Assembly (NCBI GenBank): GCA_937138295.1
Contig: CAKZOX010000210.1
Span: forward strand, 1-42,130
DNA length: 42,130 nucleotides
Source of the DNA: an uncultured Campylobacteraceae bacterium
Lineage (GTDB): Bacteria; Campylobacterota; Campylobacteria; Campylobacterales; Arcobacteraceae
Reading direction: 5' to 3'
Under the pieces are notes generated by a model. That model was not told the DNA's origin. It was given only the letters and a program-made list of their open reading frames with translations, and did not search any database. The first letter of the stretch is position 1. The number at the start of each line of letters is the position of its first letter. The translations under genes and the position numbers were made by a program. Shown piece by piece: positions 25,975 to 34,155 of this stretch.

Positions 25975-26689
25975 GTATTTACAGGATTTAGTCAAGTTAT
26001 CAAAATATGATCAATCGATTAGTATGTTTGAGCCTCAAATTGAGAATGAAAAAGCTAAATTAGCTACATTTATTGAAACAGCTGAGGCTATTAAAAGTCA
26101 AATTAATGGCATTTATTTAGAGATTGATGATACTAAATCTAAAAGAACTAAGAACAACATTCATTTAGCTGAATTAAAAACTAAACTAGAAAGTGTATCT
26201 AAAAAGAGCACTGAAATTTCTACAGAAAAAGAGATGAAAGCTTTACAATTAGAAGAAGAAATTGCTAAAGAACAAATTGATTTTGCTAATGAAGAAATTG
26301 AAAGATTAGATAATTTAGCAGAAGCTAAAGAAGAACAATTAAAAGAATTACAAGCTACATTAGCTGAAGAAGAAGAATCAATAAAAGAGATTCAAGTTGC
26401 AGTTGATAATAAAATTGAAGAAATAAACAAAGATAGAAATACTGTGTATGAAGATAGAAGTACATTACTTGAAAAAATGGATTCTAAAATTTTAACATTC
26501 TATGAAAAAATCAAGAGATGGGCAAATGATACAGCAGTTGTTCCTGTAAAAAAACAATCTTGTTATGGTTGTTTTATGAAAATTAATGATAAAACTTATT
26601 CTGAAGTAATTAAATCTGAAGAGATTGTAAACTGTCCACATTGTGGTAGAATTCTTTACAAAGAAGACGAAGAAATTCAAGAGGCCTAA
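25967..26689 (+). CDS. Coiled-coil zinc-ribbon protein (HP0958/FlgZ-like)
   Basis: A 240-residue cytosolic protein with a long coiled coil (about 15-180) and a C-terminal zinc ribbon with two CxxC pairs, CYGC and CPHC. Architecture, length and gene context match Helicobacter HP0958, a chaperone-like protein that stabilises the flagellar sigma factor RpoN and binds flagellin mRNA there. Whether that role applies here is open. The start is the TTG at 25967, 6 nt after AAGGAG at 25955-25960 and overlapping the previous stop by 8 nt; a longer reading from 25937 lacks such a site. Confidence 0.8.
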   Translation: MNKYLQDLVKLSKYDQSISMFEPQIENEKAKLATFIETAEAIKSQINGIYLEIDDTKSKRTKNNIHLAELKTKLESVSKKSTEISTEKEMKALQLEEEIAKEQIDFANEEIERLDNLAEAKEEQLKELQATLAEEEESIKEIQVAVDNKIEEINKDRNTVYEDRSTLLEKMDSKILTFYEKIKRWANDTAVVPVKKQSCYGCFMKINDKTYSEVIKSEEIVNCPHCGRILYKEDEEIQEA

Positions 26690-26690
26690 T

Positions 26691-27845
26691 TTGGGTCCTT
26701 TTGGTTTCGTATACTATTTACTATTATTAATAGTATACATACTTGCTATTCCTTATTTAATTTTTAAATCTAAAAAAGAAAAATATAAAGTATCAATTCC
26801 AGCAAAATTTTTTTTAAAAAGAAATCCAAAATTTCAAAATGAAGGTATATGGTTTCACTCATGTTCATTAGGTGAAACAAAAGCATTATCTGCAATTACA
26901 TCAAGGTTAAAGAACAAGGTTATTAATATATCTGTAATGACAAATACAGGATATGAAGAAGCTAAGAAAATTACTAATAATGTAAGGTATTTGCCTTTTG
27001 AGATTTTTATGCCATTTTGGATTACAAAACAAAAAGTTTTATTGGTTATGGAAGCTGAACTTTGGTATTTACTTTTTTTGTTTGCTAGAAAAAAGGGAGC
27101 AAAAACAGTTTTAATTAATGCAAGAATTTCAGATAAATCTTATAAATCTTATGAAAAGTTTTCTTTTTTGTATAAAAGAATTTTTCAAAATATTGATAAG
27201 GTTTATGCTCAGACTCAAAAAGACAAAGAAAGATTAGAAGTTTTAGGTGCAAGAAATATATATGTTACAGGTAATATAAAACTTTCACAGATGCCAAAAA
27301 TTGAAAACATTTTTAAAAACTTAAATGAGAATGTAATTACAGCTGCTAGTACTCATAAAAATGAAGAAGAACTGATATTAAAGGCATATAAAAAAGAGTT
27401 TGGGAAATTAATTATTGTACCAAGACACCCTGAAAGATTTGATAGTGTCTATGAAATTATTAAAGATTATTCTAAAAAAAATAGTTTAACTTTTAGTAGG
27501 TTTTCTAAAGATTCTAGTTTTAATTCAGATATAATTTTAATAGATAAAATGGGTCTATTAAATGAAATTTATGCAATAAGTGACTTAGTTGTTTTAGGTG
27601 GTGCATTTGAAGATAATATAGGTGGTCACAATCCAATTGAGCCTGCATACTTCAATTGTAAGCTTATAAGTGGAAAAAAGATTTTCAATCAATATGAACT
27701 ATTTGAGTGTGTTGATGATTATTATTTAATTGATAATGATCAATTAAAAGAAAAATTTGAAGAACAAGACAAATTAAAAAAATCGAAAATTACAAAAGTT
27801 GGTGATATAGAACCAATACTAAAGGATATAAATGAGTGGATTTGA
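26691..27845 (+). CDS. waaA: KDO transferase (lipid A 3-deoxy-manno-octulosonate transferase)
   Basis: A 384-residue GT30 enzyme that attaches KDO to lipid IVA at the inner membrane. An N-terminal membrane anchor (about 1-22) is followed by the GT30 motif FHSCSLGETKAL with the catalytic glutamate, MEAELWYLL, and the later block HNPIEPAYF. I chose the TTG at 26691, one nucleotide after the previous stop and with AAGAGG 6 nt upstream. A GTG at 26643 would add 16 charged residues before the anchor and overlap the previous gene by 47 nt, which is unlike the family. Confidence 0.88.
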   Translation: MGPFGFVYYLLLLIVYILAIPYLIFKSKKEKYKVSIPAKFFLKRNPKFQNEGIWFHSCSLGETKALSAITSRLKNKVINISVMTNTGYEEAKKITNNVRYLPFEIFMPFWITKQKVLLVMEAELWYLLFLFARKKGAKTVLINARISDKSYKSYEKFSFLYKRIFQNIDKVYAQTQKDKERLEVLGARNIYVTGNIKLSQMPKIENIFKNLNENVITAASTHKNEEELILKAYKKEFGKLIIVPRHPERFDSVYEIIKDYSKKNSLTFSRFSKDSSFNSDIILIDKMGLLNEIYAISDLVVLGGAFEDNIGGHNPIEPAYFNCKLISGKKIFNQYELFECVDDYYLIDNDQLKEKFEEQDKLKKSKITKVGDIEPILKDINEWI

Positions 27846-28584
27846 TAAAGCATATAAAGTATTAGCAAAACAAGAGAATATTTCTAATTCAAAAGCAAAA
27901 GATTTAATCGACAGAGGTTTAGTAACAGTTGGTACAAAGAAAGTAACAATTGCAAGGGGTGAAATTAAAACTGATACAAAATTCAAAGTAAAAAAAGTTG
28001 CTGATGTAAAAGTTATTTTTCAAGATGATGATATTCTAGCTGTAAATAAACCACCATTTTTAACAGCAGATGATGTTAGTAAACAATTTCCGAAAGCTAT
28101 TTTATTAAACAGATTAGATAAAGAGACTAGTGGTGTTATGCTATTTGCAAAAACTGAAGAGTTTAGAAGAAAAGCAATTAAAGAGTTTGCAAGTGAAAGA
28201 GTTTATAAAGAGTATGTTGCAATTGTAGATGGAAAAGTAATTGAAGAAATTGAGATTAATCAACCTATTTTAACAATCAAATCAAAGGGTAGAGCAATAT
28301 CAAAAGTTGACCATTTAAATGGTAAAATGGCAAAAAGTACAGTTTATCCTATGTTTGTAGAGGGTAATAAATCTAAAGTTAAAGTAGTAATTGAAACAGG
28401 AAGAACTCACCAAATTAGAGTACACCTTAATTATGTTGGTTATCCAATTATTGGTGATGCTATGTATGGTAAAACAGTAAAAAATGTAAATAGAGTTTTA
28501 TTACACTCTAAAAAGACTAAAATTTTTGATTATGAATTTGAAGCTAGAGAACCTTCTGAATTCACAGTTTATGAATTTAATTAA
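27832..28584 (+). CDS. RluA-family 23S rRNA/tRNA pseudouridine synthase
   Basis: A 250-residue enzyme with an N-terminal S4-like RNA-binding domain (about 1-55) and an RluA-type catalytic domain. The catalytic aspartate is in LLNRLDKETSG. The first position of this motif is N where most family members have H. Downstream motifs ETGRTHQIRVHL and YPIIGDAMYG fit RluA/RluD. It overlaps the end of waaA by 14 nt, so translation is coupled. The exact uridine target cannot be told from sequence. Confidence 0.88.
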   Translation: MSGFDKAYKVLAKQENISNSKAKDLIDRGLVTVGTKKVTIARGEIKTDTKFKVKKVADVKVIFQDDDILAVNKPPFLTADDVSKQFPKAILLNRLDKETSGVMLFAKTEEFRRKAIKEFASERVYKEYVAIVDGKVIEEIEINQPILTIKSKGRAISKVDHLNGKMAKSTVYPMFVEGNKSKVKVVIETGRTHQIRVHLNYVGYPIIGDAMYGKTVKNVNRVLLHSKKTKIFDYEFEAREPSEFTVYEFN

Positions 28585-28615
28585 AATTTAAGTTTATAAA
28601 TTTCTTATAAATCAA

Positions 28616-28643
28616 ATAAAATCCCTATTTTATGGGATTTTAT
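28616..28643 (+). terminator. Terminator before ffh
   Basis: A 10-bp stem ATAAAATCCC/GGGATTTTAT encloses an 8-nt loop. The T-rich part lies within the 3' arm, so strength is moderate. Confidence 0.6.
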
Positions 28644-28723
28644 CTCAAGTTAAAATAAAAAATAAGATTAAAAAAAACTTAAAAAGAAACTTTTGATTAA
28701 ACTGTATTAAAGTTTAATTTATA

Positions 28724-28729
28724 TATAAT
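28724..28729 (+). promoter_or_regulatory. -10 box of the ffh promoter
   Basis: A TATAAT lies 31 nt before the ffh start and downstream of the preceding terminator. Confidence 0.6.
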
Positions 28730-28760
28730 CCCAAACTTTTAAAATAAATGGAGAAGTATT

Positions 28761-30128
28761 TTGTTTGATTCAATAACCGGTTCGATAAAAAATGTAGTTA
28801 ATAAAATAAGACATCAAGACGATGCGGCTGCTTTAAAAAAAGCTGTTACAGAGTTAAAAAAATCTTTATTAAAAGCTGATATTCATCACAAAACTGCAAA
28901 AGAATTAGTAAACAATGTTGAATTAGAAACAAAAAAAAATGGAATAGGACAAGATTCTTTTTTAAATGCTTTAAAACAAGAATTAACAAACCTGCTTACT
29001 ACAAATGGTAATCAAGGTTTTGTTTTTTCAAGTACTCCTCCAACAACAATATTAATGACAGGACTTCAAGGTTCTGGTAAAACAACAACAACAGGTAAAT
29101 TAGCAAACTATTTAAAACTAAGAAAGAAAAAAGTTTTAGTAGCCGCAGCGGATTTACAAAGACTAGCAGCGGTTGAACAATTAAAGCAAATTGCAGCACA
29201 AGTTGAAGTTGATATTTATTTTGATGATAATGAAACTGATCCTGTAAAAATTGCAAAAGCAGCAAAAGAAAAAGCAACAAAAGAGCTTTATGATGTACTT
29301 TTAATAGATACAGCTGGACGATTAGCAATTGATGAAGAATTGATGGATCAATTAAAGGATGTACAAAACTCTGTATCTCCAGATGAAATATTTTATGTTG
29401 CAGACTCATTAACAGGTCATGATGCAACAAAAACAGCAACTACATTCAAAGAAAAAATTGGAATAGATGGTGTTATTTTATCTAAATATGATGGTGATAC
29501 AAAAGGTGGGGTTGCTTTATCAATTTCTCATCAAGTTGGTGTTCCTTTAAGATTCATAGGTACAGGTGAGAAGATGCCTGATCTTGAAGTTTTTATTCCA
29601 GATAGAATTGTATCAAGATTATTAGGTCTTGGTGATATTGAAGGTTTAGCTGAAAAAACTTCAACTATTATTGATGAGAAAAAAGCAAAAAGTGTTGCTA
29701 AAAAAATCAAAAAAGGTCAATTCAATTTTAATGACTTCTTAGACCAATTACAAATGATGAGTAAATTAGGTTCTATGAAATCTATTATTGGAATGATTCC
29801 AGGTCTATCACAAATGGCTGGACCAATAAAAGATATGGACTTTGAAAATTCTGATGAGATTAAAAGAATTAAAGCGATTATCTCTTCTATGACTCCAAAA
29901 GAGAGAGAAAATCCTGATTTAATGAATCCGTCAAGAAAGAAAAGAATCGCAAAAGGTTCTGGTGTAACCGAAGTTCAAATCAATAAAATTTTAAAGCAGT
30001 TTAAAAATGCTTCTAAAATGGCTAAAAAACTTTCAAGTAAAGGTGGTATGAAAGGTCTTCAAGACATGATGTCACAAATGAAAGGTGGCGGTGGTATGCC
30101 AGGCGGAATGGGTGGTTTACCTAGATAA
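28761..30128 (+). CDS. ffh: Signal recognition particle protein Ffh
   Basis: A 455-residue SRP GTPase that binds 4.5S RNA and signal sequences and delivers ribosomes to FtsY. The NG domain shows GLQGSGKTTT at residues 101-110, DTAGRL and TKGGVAL. The methionine-rich M domain ends GGMPGGMGGLPR. The start is a TTG with GGAG 7 nt upstream; the only nearby ATG (28748) reads into a stop. A structured spacer of 95 nt separates it from rpsP. Confidence 0.96.
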   Translation: MFDSITGSIKNVVNKIRHQDDAAALKKAVTELKKSLLKADIHHKTAKELVNNVELETKKNGIGQDSFLNALKQELTNLLTTNGNQGFVFSSTPPTTILMTGLQGSGKTTTTGKLANYLKLRKKKVLVAAADLQRLAAVEQLKQIAAQVEVDIYFDDNETDPVKIAKAAKEKATKELYDVLLIDTAGRLAIDEELMDQLKDVQNSVSPDEIFYVADSLTGHDATKTATTFKEKIGIDGVILSKYDGDTKGGVALSISHQVGVPLRFIGTGEKMPDLEVFIPDRIVSRLLGLGDIEGLAEKTSTIIDEKKAKSVAKKIKKGQFNFNDFLDQLQMMSKLGSMKSIIGMIPGLSQMAGPIKDMDFENSDEIKRIKAIISSMTPKERENPDLMNPSRKKRIAKGSGVTEVQINKILKQFKNASKMAKKLSSKGGMKGLQDMMSQMKGGGGMPGGMGGLPR

Positions 30129-30148
30129 TCTAGGTAGCATAATTTTAA

Positions 30149-30200
30149 ATAGTATTGAGTTGTAAACTCGCTTTTTGTGGAGTTTAGAATTCAATACTAT
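30149..30200 (+). other. Long stem-loop between ffh and rpsP
   Basis: ATAGTATTGA pairs perfectly with TCAATACTAT, and an inner stem TAAACTC/GAGTTTA continues across a short interruption, giving a roughly 20-bp hairpin with a 10-nt loop. No T-run follows, so it looks like a processing or leader structure upstream of rpsP rather than a terminator. Confidence 0.65.
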
Positions 30201-30223
30201 CAAAACAATAAAAGGAAAAAAAT

Positions 30224-30451
30224 ATGACAGTAATTAGATTAACTAGAATGGGTAGAAACAAAAAACCATTTTACAGAATCGTTGTAACAGACTCAAGAAA
30301 AAGAAGAGATTCAGGTTGGATTGAATCAATTGGTTATTATAACCCAGTTGCAGAGCCAAAAGTATTAAAATTAGATGAAGAAAGATACAACTACTGGTTA
30401 AGTGTTGGTGCTAAGCCATCTGATAAAGTTAAAAAATTAGCATCTAAATAA
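30224..30451 (+). CDS. rpsP: Ribosomal protein S16
   Basis: A 75-residue small-subunit protein of the usual length that supports 30S assembly. It begins [19 protein letters not shown] and includes the conserved [11 protein letters not shown] and IGYYNP blocks. AAAGGA precedes the ATG. It heads a tight group with khpA and rimM, the order seen in many bacteria where trmD and rplS usually follow. Confidence 0.97.
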   Translation: MTVIRLTRMGRNKKPFYRIVVTDSRKRRDSGWIESIGYYNPVAEPKVLKLDEERYNYWLSVGAKPSDKVKKLASK

Positions 30452-30467
30452 TTCTAAAGAGATAAAA

Positions 30468-30707
30468 ATGATTACAGATTTCATCGAAAACTATGCAAAG
30501 TTAATAGTTAATTATCCAGAAGATGTTCAAGTATCTATTGATTATATTGAAGATACTTTTGCCGAGATTACTGTTGTTGCTCATGGAGATGATATAGGTA
30601 AATTAATTGGAAAAAATGGGAACATGATTAATGCTTTAAAAACTATTGCAAATGGTTGTAAAGCAAAAGATGGTGTTTCATATAAAATCCAAGTAATTGC
30701 AAAGTAG
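30468..30707 (+). CDS. khpA: KH-domain RNA-binding protein KhpA
   Basis: A 79-residue protein made of one KH domain. The GxxG RNA-binding loop is in GKLIGKNG. It binds RNA broadly and, in some bacteria, works with KhpB in control of cell size and ribosome maturation. It sits 16 nt after rpsP and 8 nt before rimM, which is the standard neighbourhood. Confidence 0.9.
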   Translation: MITDFIENYAKLIVNYPEDVQVSIDYIEDTFAEITVVAHGDDIGKLIGKNGNMINALKTIANGCKAKDGVSYKIQVIAK

Positions 30708-30715
30708 TCATTTTT

Positions 30716-31246
30716 ATGAATAAAGAAGTATATGTTGCAAAACTAGGGAAAACTGTTGGATTAAAAGGTCACTTAAGACTTATTATGGATACAGACTTTC
30801 CTGAACAATTTAAAAAAGGTGCGACTTACGTATCTAATAAGAATTTAAATCTAACTATTAAAGAATTTAATAATTCAACTCAAACAGTACAATTTGAAAA
30901 TTTTGAGAATATTGACTTAGCAAAGAAATTAACTAATCAACAACTTTTTACTACGTATGAAGAAACTAGAAAAAATTGTCAATTAGGTGAAAATGAGTTT
31001 TTTTGGTTTGACTTATTAAATTGTAAAATTATTGAAGACGACAAAGAATTAGGTGAAGTTATTGATATTAATAGATATCCATCATGTGATTATTTTGAAG
31101 TTAAAACCGCCTCAAATTTGGTAGAAGAGGGTTTACCTAAAACTTTTTTAATACCTAAGATATTTGATACGTATATTTTAAATGTCGATATTGACAAGAA
31201 AAAAATTACTGTACAAAAATCATTAGAAATTTTAGAAAACTCTTAA
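30716..31246 (+). CDS. rimM: Ribosome maturation factor RimM
   Basis: A 176-residue protein that binds S19 and helps mature the 30S head. The conserved N-terminal pattern VAKLGKTVGLKGHLRL is present, and the C-terminal PRC-barrel region follows, with FLIPKIFDTYI. No good Shine-Dalgarno is visible, so translation is probably coupled to khpA. The stop codon lies in the loop of a hairpin that ends the transcript. trmD and rplS, the usual next genes, are absent here. Confidence 0.93.
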   Translation: MNKEVYVAKLGKTVGLKGHLRLIMDTDFPEQFKKGATYVSNKNLNLTIKEFNNSTQTVQFENFENIDLAKKLTNQQLFTTYEETRKNCQLGENEFFWFDLLNCKIIEDDKELGEVIDINRYPSCDYFEVKTASNLVEEGLPKTFLIPKIFDTYILNVDIDKKKITVQKSLEILENS

Positions 31247-31260
31247 TTTAGAGTTTTCTT
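31234..31260 (+). terminator. Terminator at the end of rimM
   Basis: A 10-bp stem AGAAAACTCT/AGAGTTTTCT encloses a 6-nt loop that contains the rimM stop. It lies between convergent genes; the T content is in the 3' arm. Confidence 0.65.
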
Positions 31261-31271
31261 ACATATTTAGT

Positions 31272-32342
31272 TTAGTAATTACACTGTTTATCAAATTCAT
31301 CTTTTGATAAAGTAGTATTAAAAGAATTTTTAAAATCTTTATTTCTAAAAATCTTCAGCATTTCATCTCTATTGTTAATATTTTCATAAGGACCAGAATA
31401 TATTACAATTCTGTTTTTATCATCTCTACATAGTTTAATTTCTGTATCAATTCTAAGCACTCTATCTAGATAATCTTTGTAAAGTTTATCTTTTATTGTA
31501 GATACAGTAATAAAGTATAGTTCTCTTTCTTTAGCTTCTTCTTCCGCTACAATCAAGGCTTCTTTAATAGCCTCATTACTTTCTTTAAGTGCTAATTCTT
31601 TTTTCTTTTCAATCTTTTCTTCCTCTTCTAAAGCTTTTTTCTCTAGTTGAGTCATTCGATTTTCAATCTCTTCTTTTTCTTTTAGAATCACATCTTTAAT
31701 CTTTAATGCTTCTTCTTTTAATGCTAGCAATTCATTTTTTTGCTCTTCTAATTCTTTCTTTCTTTGCTCAATTAGTTTTTTCTCTTCATTAAGTACTTCC
31801 TCTTGTTTTTGAAGTTCAGTTAATTGAATTTCTTTTTGATCTTGAAGAATTTGTTGTTCATCCTCTTTTTTTTCTATTTGAGTTGCTTTTTGTTCAATAA
31901 CCAAGTTTCTACTTGTTAGTTTTTCTAGTTCTTTATTTAACTTAACTGTGTTTAATTTATTAATATCAAATGCATTCATAGTTTGCATATTTATTCTAGA
32001 TTGAGGTTTTGATACTTCTTTTTTTGTTGTTGTAGTTTCTTCTTTTGGTAATTCTTCTTGTTCTGGATCAAAGAAACCTGTAAAAAACAGGATTGTAAAA
32101 GTTAAGATTATTAAAACTAAGAATCCAATGATTCCAAATAGTATTTTCTTTATTAATTTCTTTTTTTTAAGAGCTTTTTCTTCTTCAATATCTTGTTCAG
32201 GATTTTCGATTTCTATGTCTAAATTCTGTTCTTGATTTGTTTGATTATCTTCATTATTAGTTTGAGTATTATCATCTGATTGCTCTTGCTGCTGTGTTTG
32301 CTCTTCTTGAGTTTCTTCTACTTTTTCAATTTCTTCAGCCAT
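31272..32342 (-). CDS. Membrane-anchored coiled-coil protein with SPOR-like C-terminus
   Basis: A 356-residue protein I do not recognise by name. An acidic, glutamine-rich cytoplasmic head (about 1-55) precedes a KKKK patch and one transmembrane helix (about 66-90). A long periplasmic coiled coil (about 130-270) leads to a compact C-terminal domain of about 80 residues with two cysteines. That domain's RIVIYSGPYENINNRDEM resembles the second half of SPOR peptidoglycan-binding domains. It overlaps the upstream gene by 8 nt and forms an operon with flgG, which suggests a role at the flagellum-cell wall interface, by location only. Confidence 0.7.
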   Translation of the reverse strand: MAEEIEKVEETQEEQTQQQEQSDDNTQTNNEDNQTNQEQNLDIEIENPEQDIEEEKALKKKKLIKKILFGIIGFLVLIILTFTILFFTGFFDPEQEELPKEETTTTKKEVSKPQSRINMQTMNAFDINKLNTVKLNKELEKLTSRNLVIEQKATQIEKKEDEQQILQDQKEIQLTELQKQEEVLNEEKKLIEQRKKELEEQKNELLALKEEALKIKDVILKEKEEIENRMTQLEKKALEEEEKIEKKKELALKESNEAIKEALIVAEEEAKERELYFITVSTIKDKLYKDYLDRVLRIDTEIKLCRDDKNRIVIYSGPYENINNRDEMLKIFRNKDFKNSFNTTLSKDEFDKQCNY

Positions 32343-32775
32343 TTTCTTTCTCTTTTAGTTTAGATCTTCTTTCTTTTTGCTTTTGCAATATTTGAGCTTT
32401 ATTCTTCTGATAATACTCTCTTCTGTATTTTTTTAAGTCTTCTTTTTTTCTTTCTCTATATTGTTTATCATATTGAAGTCTATGTTCTTTGTTGTTTTCA
32501 TAATACTCCTTTTTAATATTTTCATATTCTTTAATTTTTTGTTTTATTATTTCATGTCTATCATCAACATGTTTTTTTTGAGCTTTTGCTATTTCTTTTA
32601 TTTTTTTATTAAAGTTTTCTTCTGAAAAGTCAGAGTTGTAATCATAAACTTTTCTTTTTTCAATTTTCTTTTTAGTTTCTTCTTGTTGTTTCTTTTTTAG
32701 GTAATATTCTCTTTTTTTCTTTTTGTGTTCTTTTTGTTTTTCTTGTCTAAGTTTTTTTAATTCTTCAAGATTCAT
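32335..32775 (-). CDS. Lysine/glutamate-rich coiled-coil protein
   Basis: A 146-residue, very highly charged and strongly basic protein without signal peptide or membrane segment; function unknown. It contains three related segments, REYYLKKKQQ, KEYYENNKEHRL and REYYQKNKAQIL, so the coiled coil is built partly of a repeated unit. It lies 23 nt after flgG and overlaps the next gene by 8 nt, so all three are probably co-transcribed. Low complexity makes homology hard to judge, but its operon position and clean start argue that it is a real gene. Confidence 0.65.
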   Translation of the reverse strand: MNLEELKKLRQEKQKEHKKKKREYYLKKKQQEETKKKIEKRKVYDYNSDFSEENFNKKIKEIAKAQKKHVDDRHEIIKQKIKEYENIKKEYYENNKEHRLQYDKQYRERKKEDLKKYRREYYQKNKAQILQKQKERRSKLKEKENG

Positions 32776-32798
32776 TTTATTTACCTAAAAAATTATTA

Positions 32799-33587
32799 TT
32801 AATTTTTCAACCTATTTGTAGTATCAAGCATTGCATCTGCTGTTGTAATTGCTTTAGAATTAGATTCATAAGCTCTTTGTGCAGTAATTAAATCAATCAT
32901 TTCATTTACAAGCTTAACATTAGATAGCTCTATCATACCTTGTCTAACAGCTCCAAATTGAGCAGTTGTTGGATTACCTTCTAGCACAGCACCTGAAGCT
33001 TCTGTTTCACTAAATAATGATTGCCCTAAAGGTGCTAATCCCGCTGGATTAATAAAGTCATAAAGAGTTATTTGGCCTATTTCAACTGTATCTTGTGTTA
33101 CTGGATCTGTGGCTGTAACTAATCCATCTGTTCCAATTGTAACATCAACCAAATTATCAGGTATTACTAATTGTGGAGTTAAAGGATATCCTGCACCATT
33201 TACAACTACACCCTCTGAGTTTAATTTAAATGTTCCATTTCTTGTGTAAGCAACTTCACCACTAGGTAATTCTATTTGGAAGAATCCCTTACCTTCAATT
33301 GCCATATCTAAAGGATTTGATGTAAGTTTTAAATCACCTTCACCAAAATTTTTCTGAATACCTGTTAGTACAGTACCCATTCCCACATCTATACCTGTTG
33401 GATTAACAGAAACTTGAGAAGTTCTACCCGCTGTGTAATTCAATTGGTCATACATTAGATCTGCAAATTCAGCTCTATCTTGCTTAAACCCTGTAGAATT
33501 AACGTTTGCAATGTTATTTGAAGTCACATCAATGTGATGTTGCATTGATGTCATTCCTGTTGATGCTGTGTAAAGTGCTTTTATCAT
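32799..33587 (-). CDS. flgG: Flagellar distal rod protein FlgG
   Basis: A 262-residue axial protein of normal FlgG length that builds the distal rod outside the MS ring. It shows the N-terminal rod motif SNNIANVNSTGFKQ, the central NPLDMAIEGKGFFQIE, and the C-terminal ELSNVKLVNEMIDLITAQRA. AAGGAT precedes the ATG. It is the first gene of a reverse-strand operon with two coiled-coil genes and is divergent from cheY. Confidence 0.95.
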   Translation of the reverse strand: MIKALYTASTGMTSMQHHIDVTSNNIANVNSTGFKQDRAEFADLMYDQLNYTAGRTSQVSVNPTGIDVGMGTVLTGIQKNFGEGDLKLTSNPLDMAIEGKGFFQIELPSGEVAYTRNGTFKLNSEGVVVNGAGYPLTPQLVIPDNLVDVTIGTDGLVTATDPVTQDTVEIGQITLYDFINPAGLAPLGQSLFSETEASGAVLEGNPTTAQFGAVRQGMIELSNVKLVNEMIDLITAQRAYESNSKAITTADAMLDTTNRLKN

Positions 33588-33683
33588 TATTTAATCCTTA
33601 TGGCCATAATATTAGATTATATTTTAACATTATTTAAAATTAGATAAATTAATACACTATTTGTTATGTAATATTAAGTTATT

Positions 33684-33706
33684 ATTTAATTCAAATTAAA
33701 TATAAT
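33684..33706 (+). promoter_or_regulatory. cheY promoter region with inverted repeat
   Basis: TATAAT at 33701-33706 lies 40 nt before cheY. An inverted repeat ATTTAATT-CA-AATTAAAT at 33684-33701 overlaps its first base and could be an operator, although AT-rich palindromes are common in such DNA. Confidence 0.45.
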
Positions 33707-33746
33707 GACCTTTAATATGAAAATTATTTTGATGAAGGCATGATAA

Positions 33747-34118
33747 ATGAGAATCTTGATAGTCGATGATAGTTCTACAATGAGAAGAATTATTGGAAAT
33801 GTTGTAATGCAGTTAGGTTTTAGTAAAGAAAGTTTTGATGAAGCAGAAGATGGCTTAAAAGCTTGGAAGTTATTAAGTGAAAAATCTTATGATGTTATTT
33901 TAACAGATTGGAATATGCCAAATATGAACGGTCTTGAATTAGTAAAAAAAATAAGATCAGAGGGTACTCACACTAAAACACCAATAATAATGATTACTAC
34001 TGAAGGTGGTAAGGGTGAAGTGATTACTGCTTTACAAGCAGGTGTAAATAACTACATTGTGAAACCTTTTAGTGCGGAAGTTTTAAAAGAAAAATTAGAT
34101 GGTGTTCTAAAAAAATAG
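33747..34118 (+). CDS. cheY: Chemotaxis response regulator CheY
   Basis: A 123-residue single receiver domain. When phosphorylated by CheA it binds the flagellar switch. The acidic pocket is D7-D8, the phosphoacceptor D54 in LTDWNMP, the switch residue T84 in MITTEGG and the conserved K106 in VKPFSAE. The next gene encodes its likely phosphatase CheZ, 37 nt downstream. Confidence 0.93.
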   Translation: MRILIVDDSSTMRRIIGNVVMQLGFSKESFDEAEDGLKAWKLLSEKSYDVILTDWNMPNMNGLELVKKIRSEGTHTKTPIIMITTEGGKGEVITALQAGVNNYIVKPFSAEVLKEKLDGVLKK

Positions 34119-34155
34119 ATTATAAGTACTTACATAATTAACATAAGGCGCAAAA

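Noticed and set aside
28999-29439. Reverse-strand open frame of 146 codons inside ffh, rich in leucine
   Set aside because: The leucine-rich product is the antisense of lysine- and glutamine-rich Ffh; no start signal or family resemblance.
31272-32775. Repetitive TTCTT-rich DNA suggesting a tandem repeat or CRISPR
   Set aside because: The pattern comes from lysine and glutamate codons of coiled coils; there are no equal-length repeats with unique spacers.
33588-33746. Search for sigma-54 (GG-N10-GC) or sigma-28 promoters between flgG and cheY
   Set aside because: No convincing match was seen on either strand; only the TATAAT box was kept.
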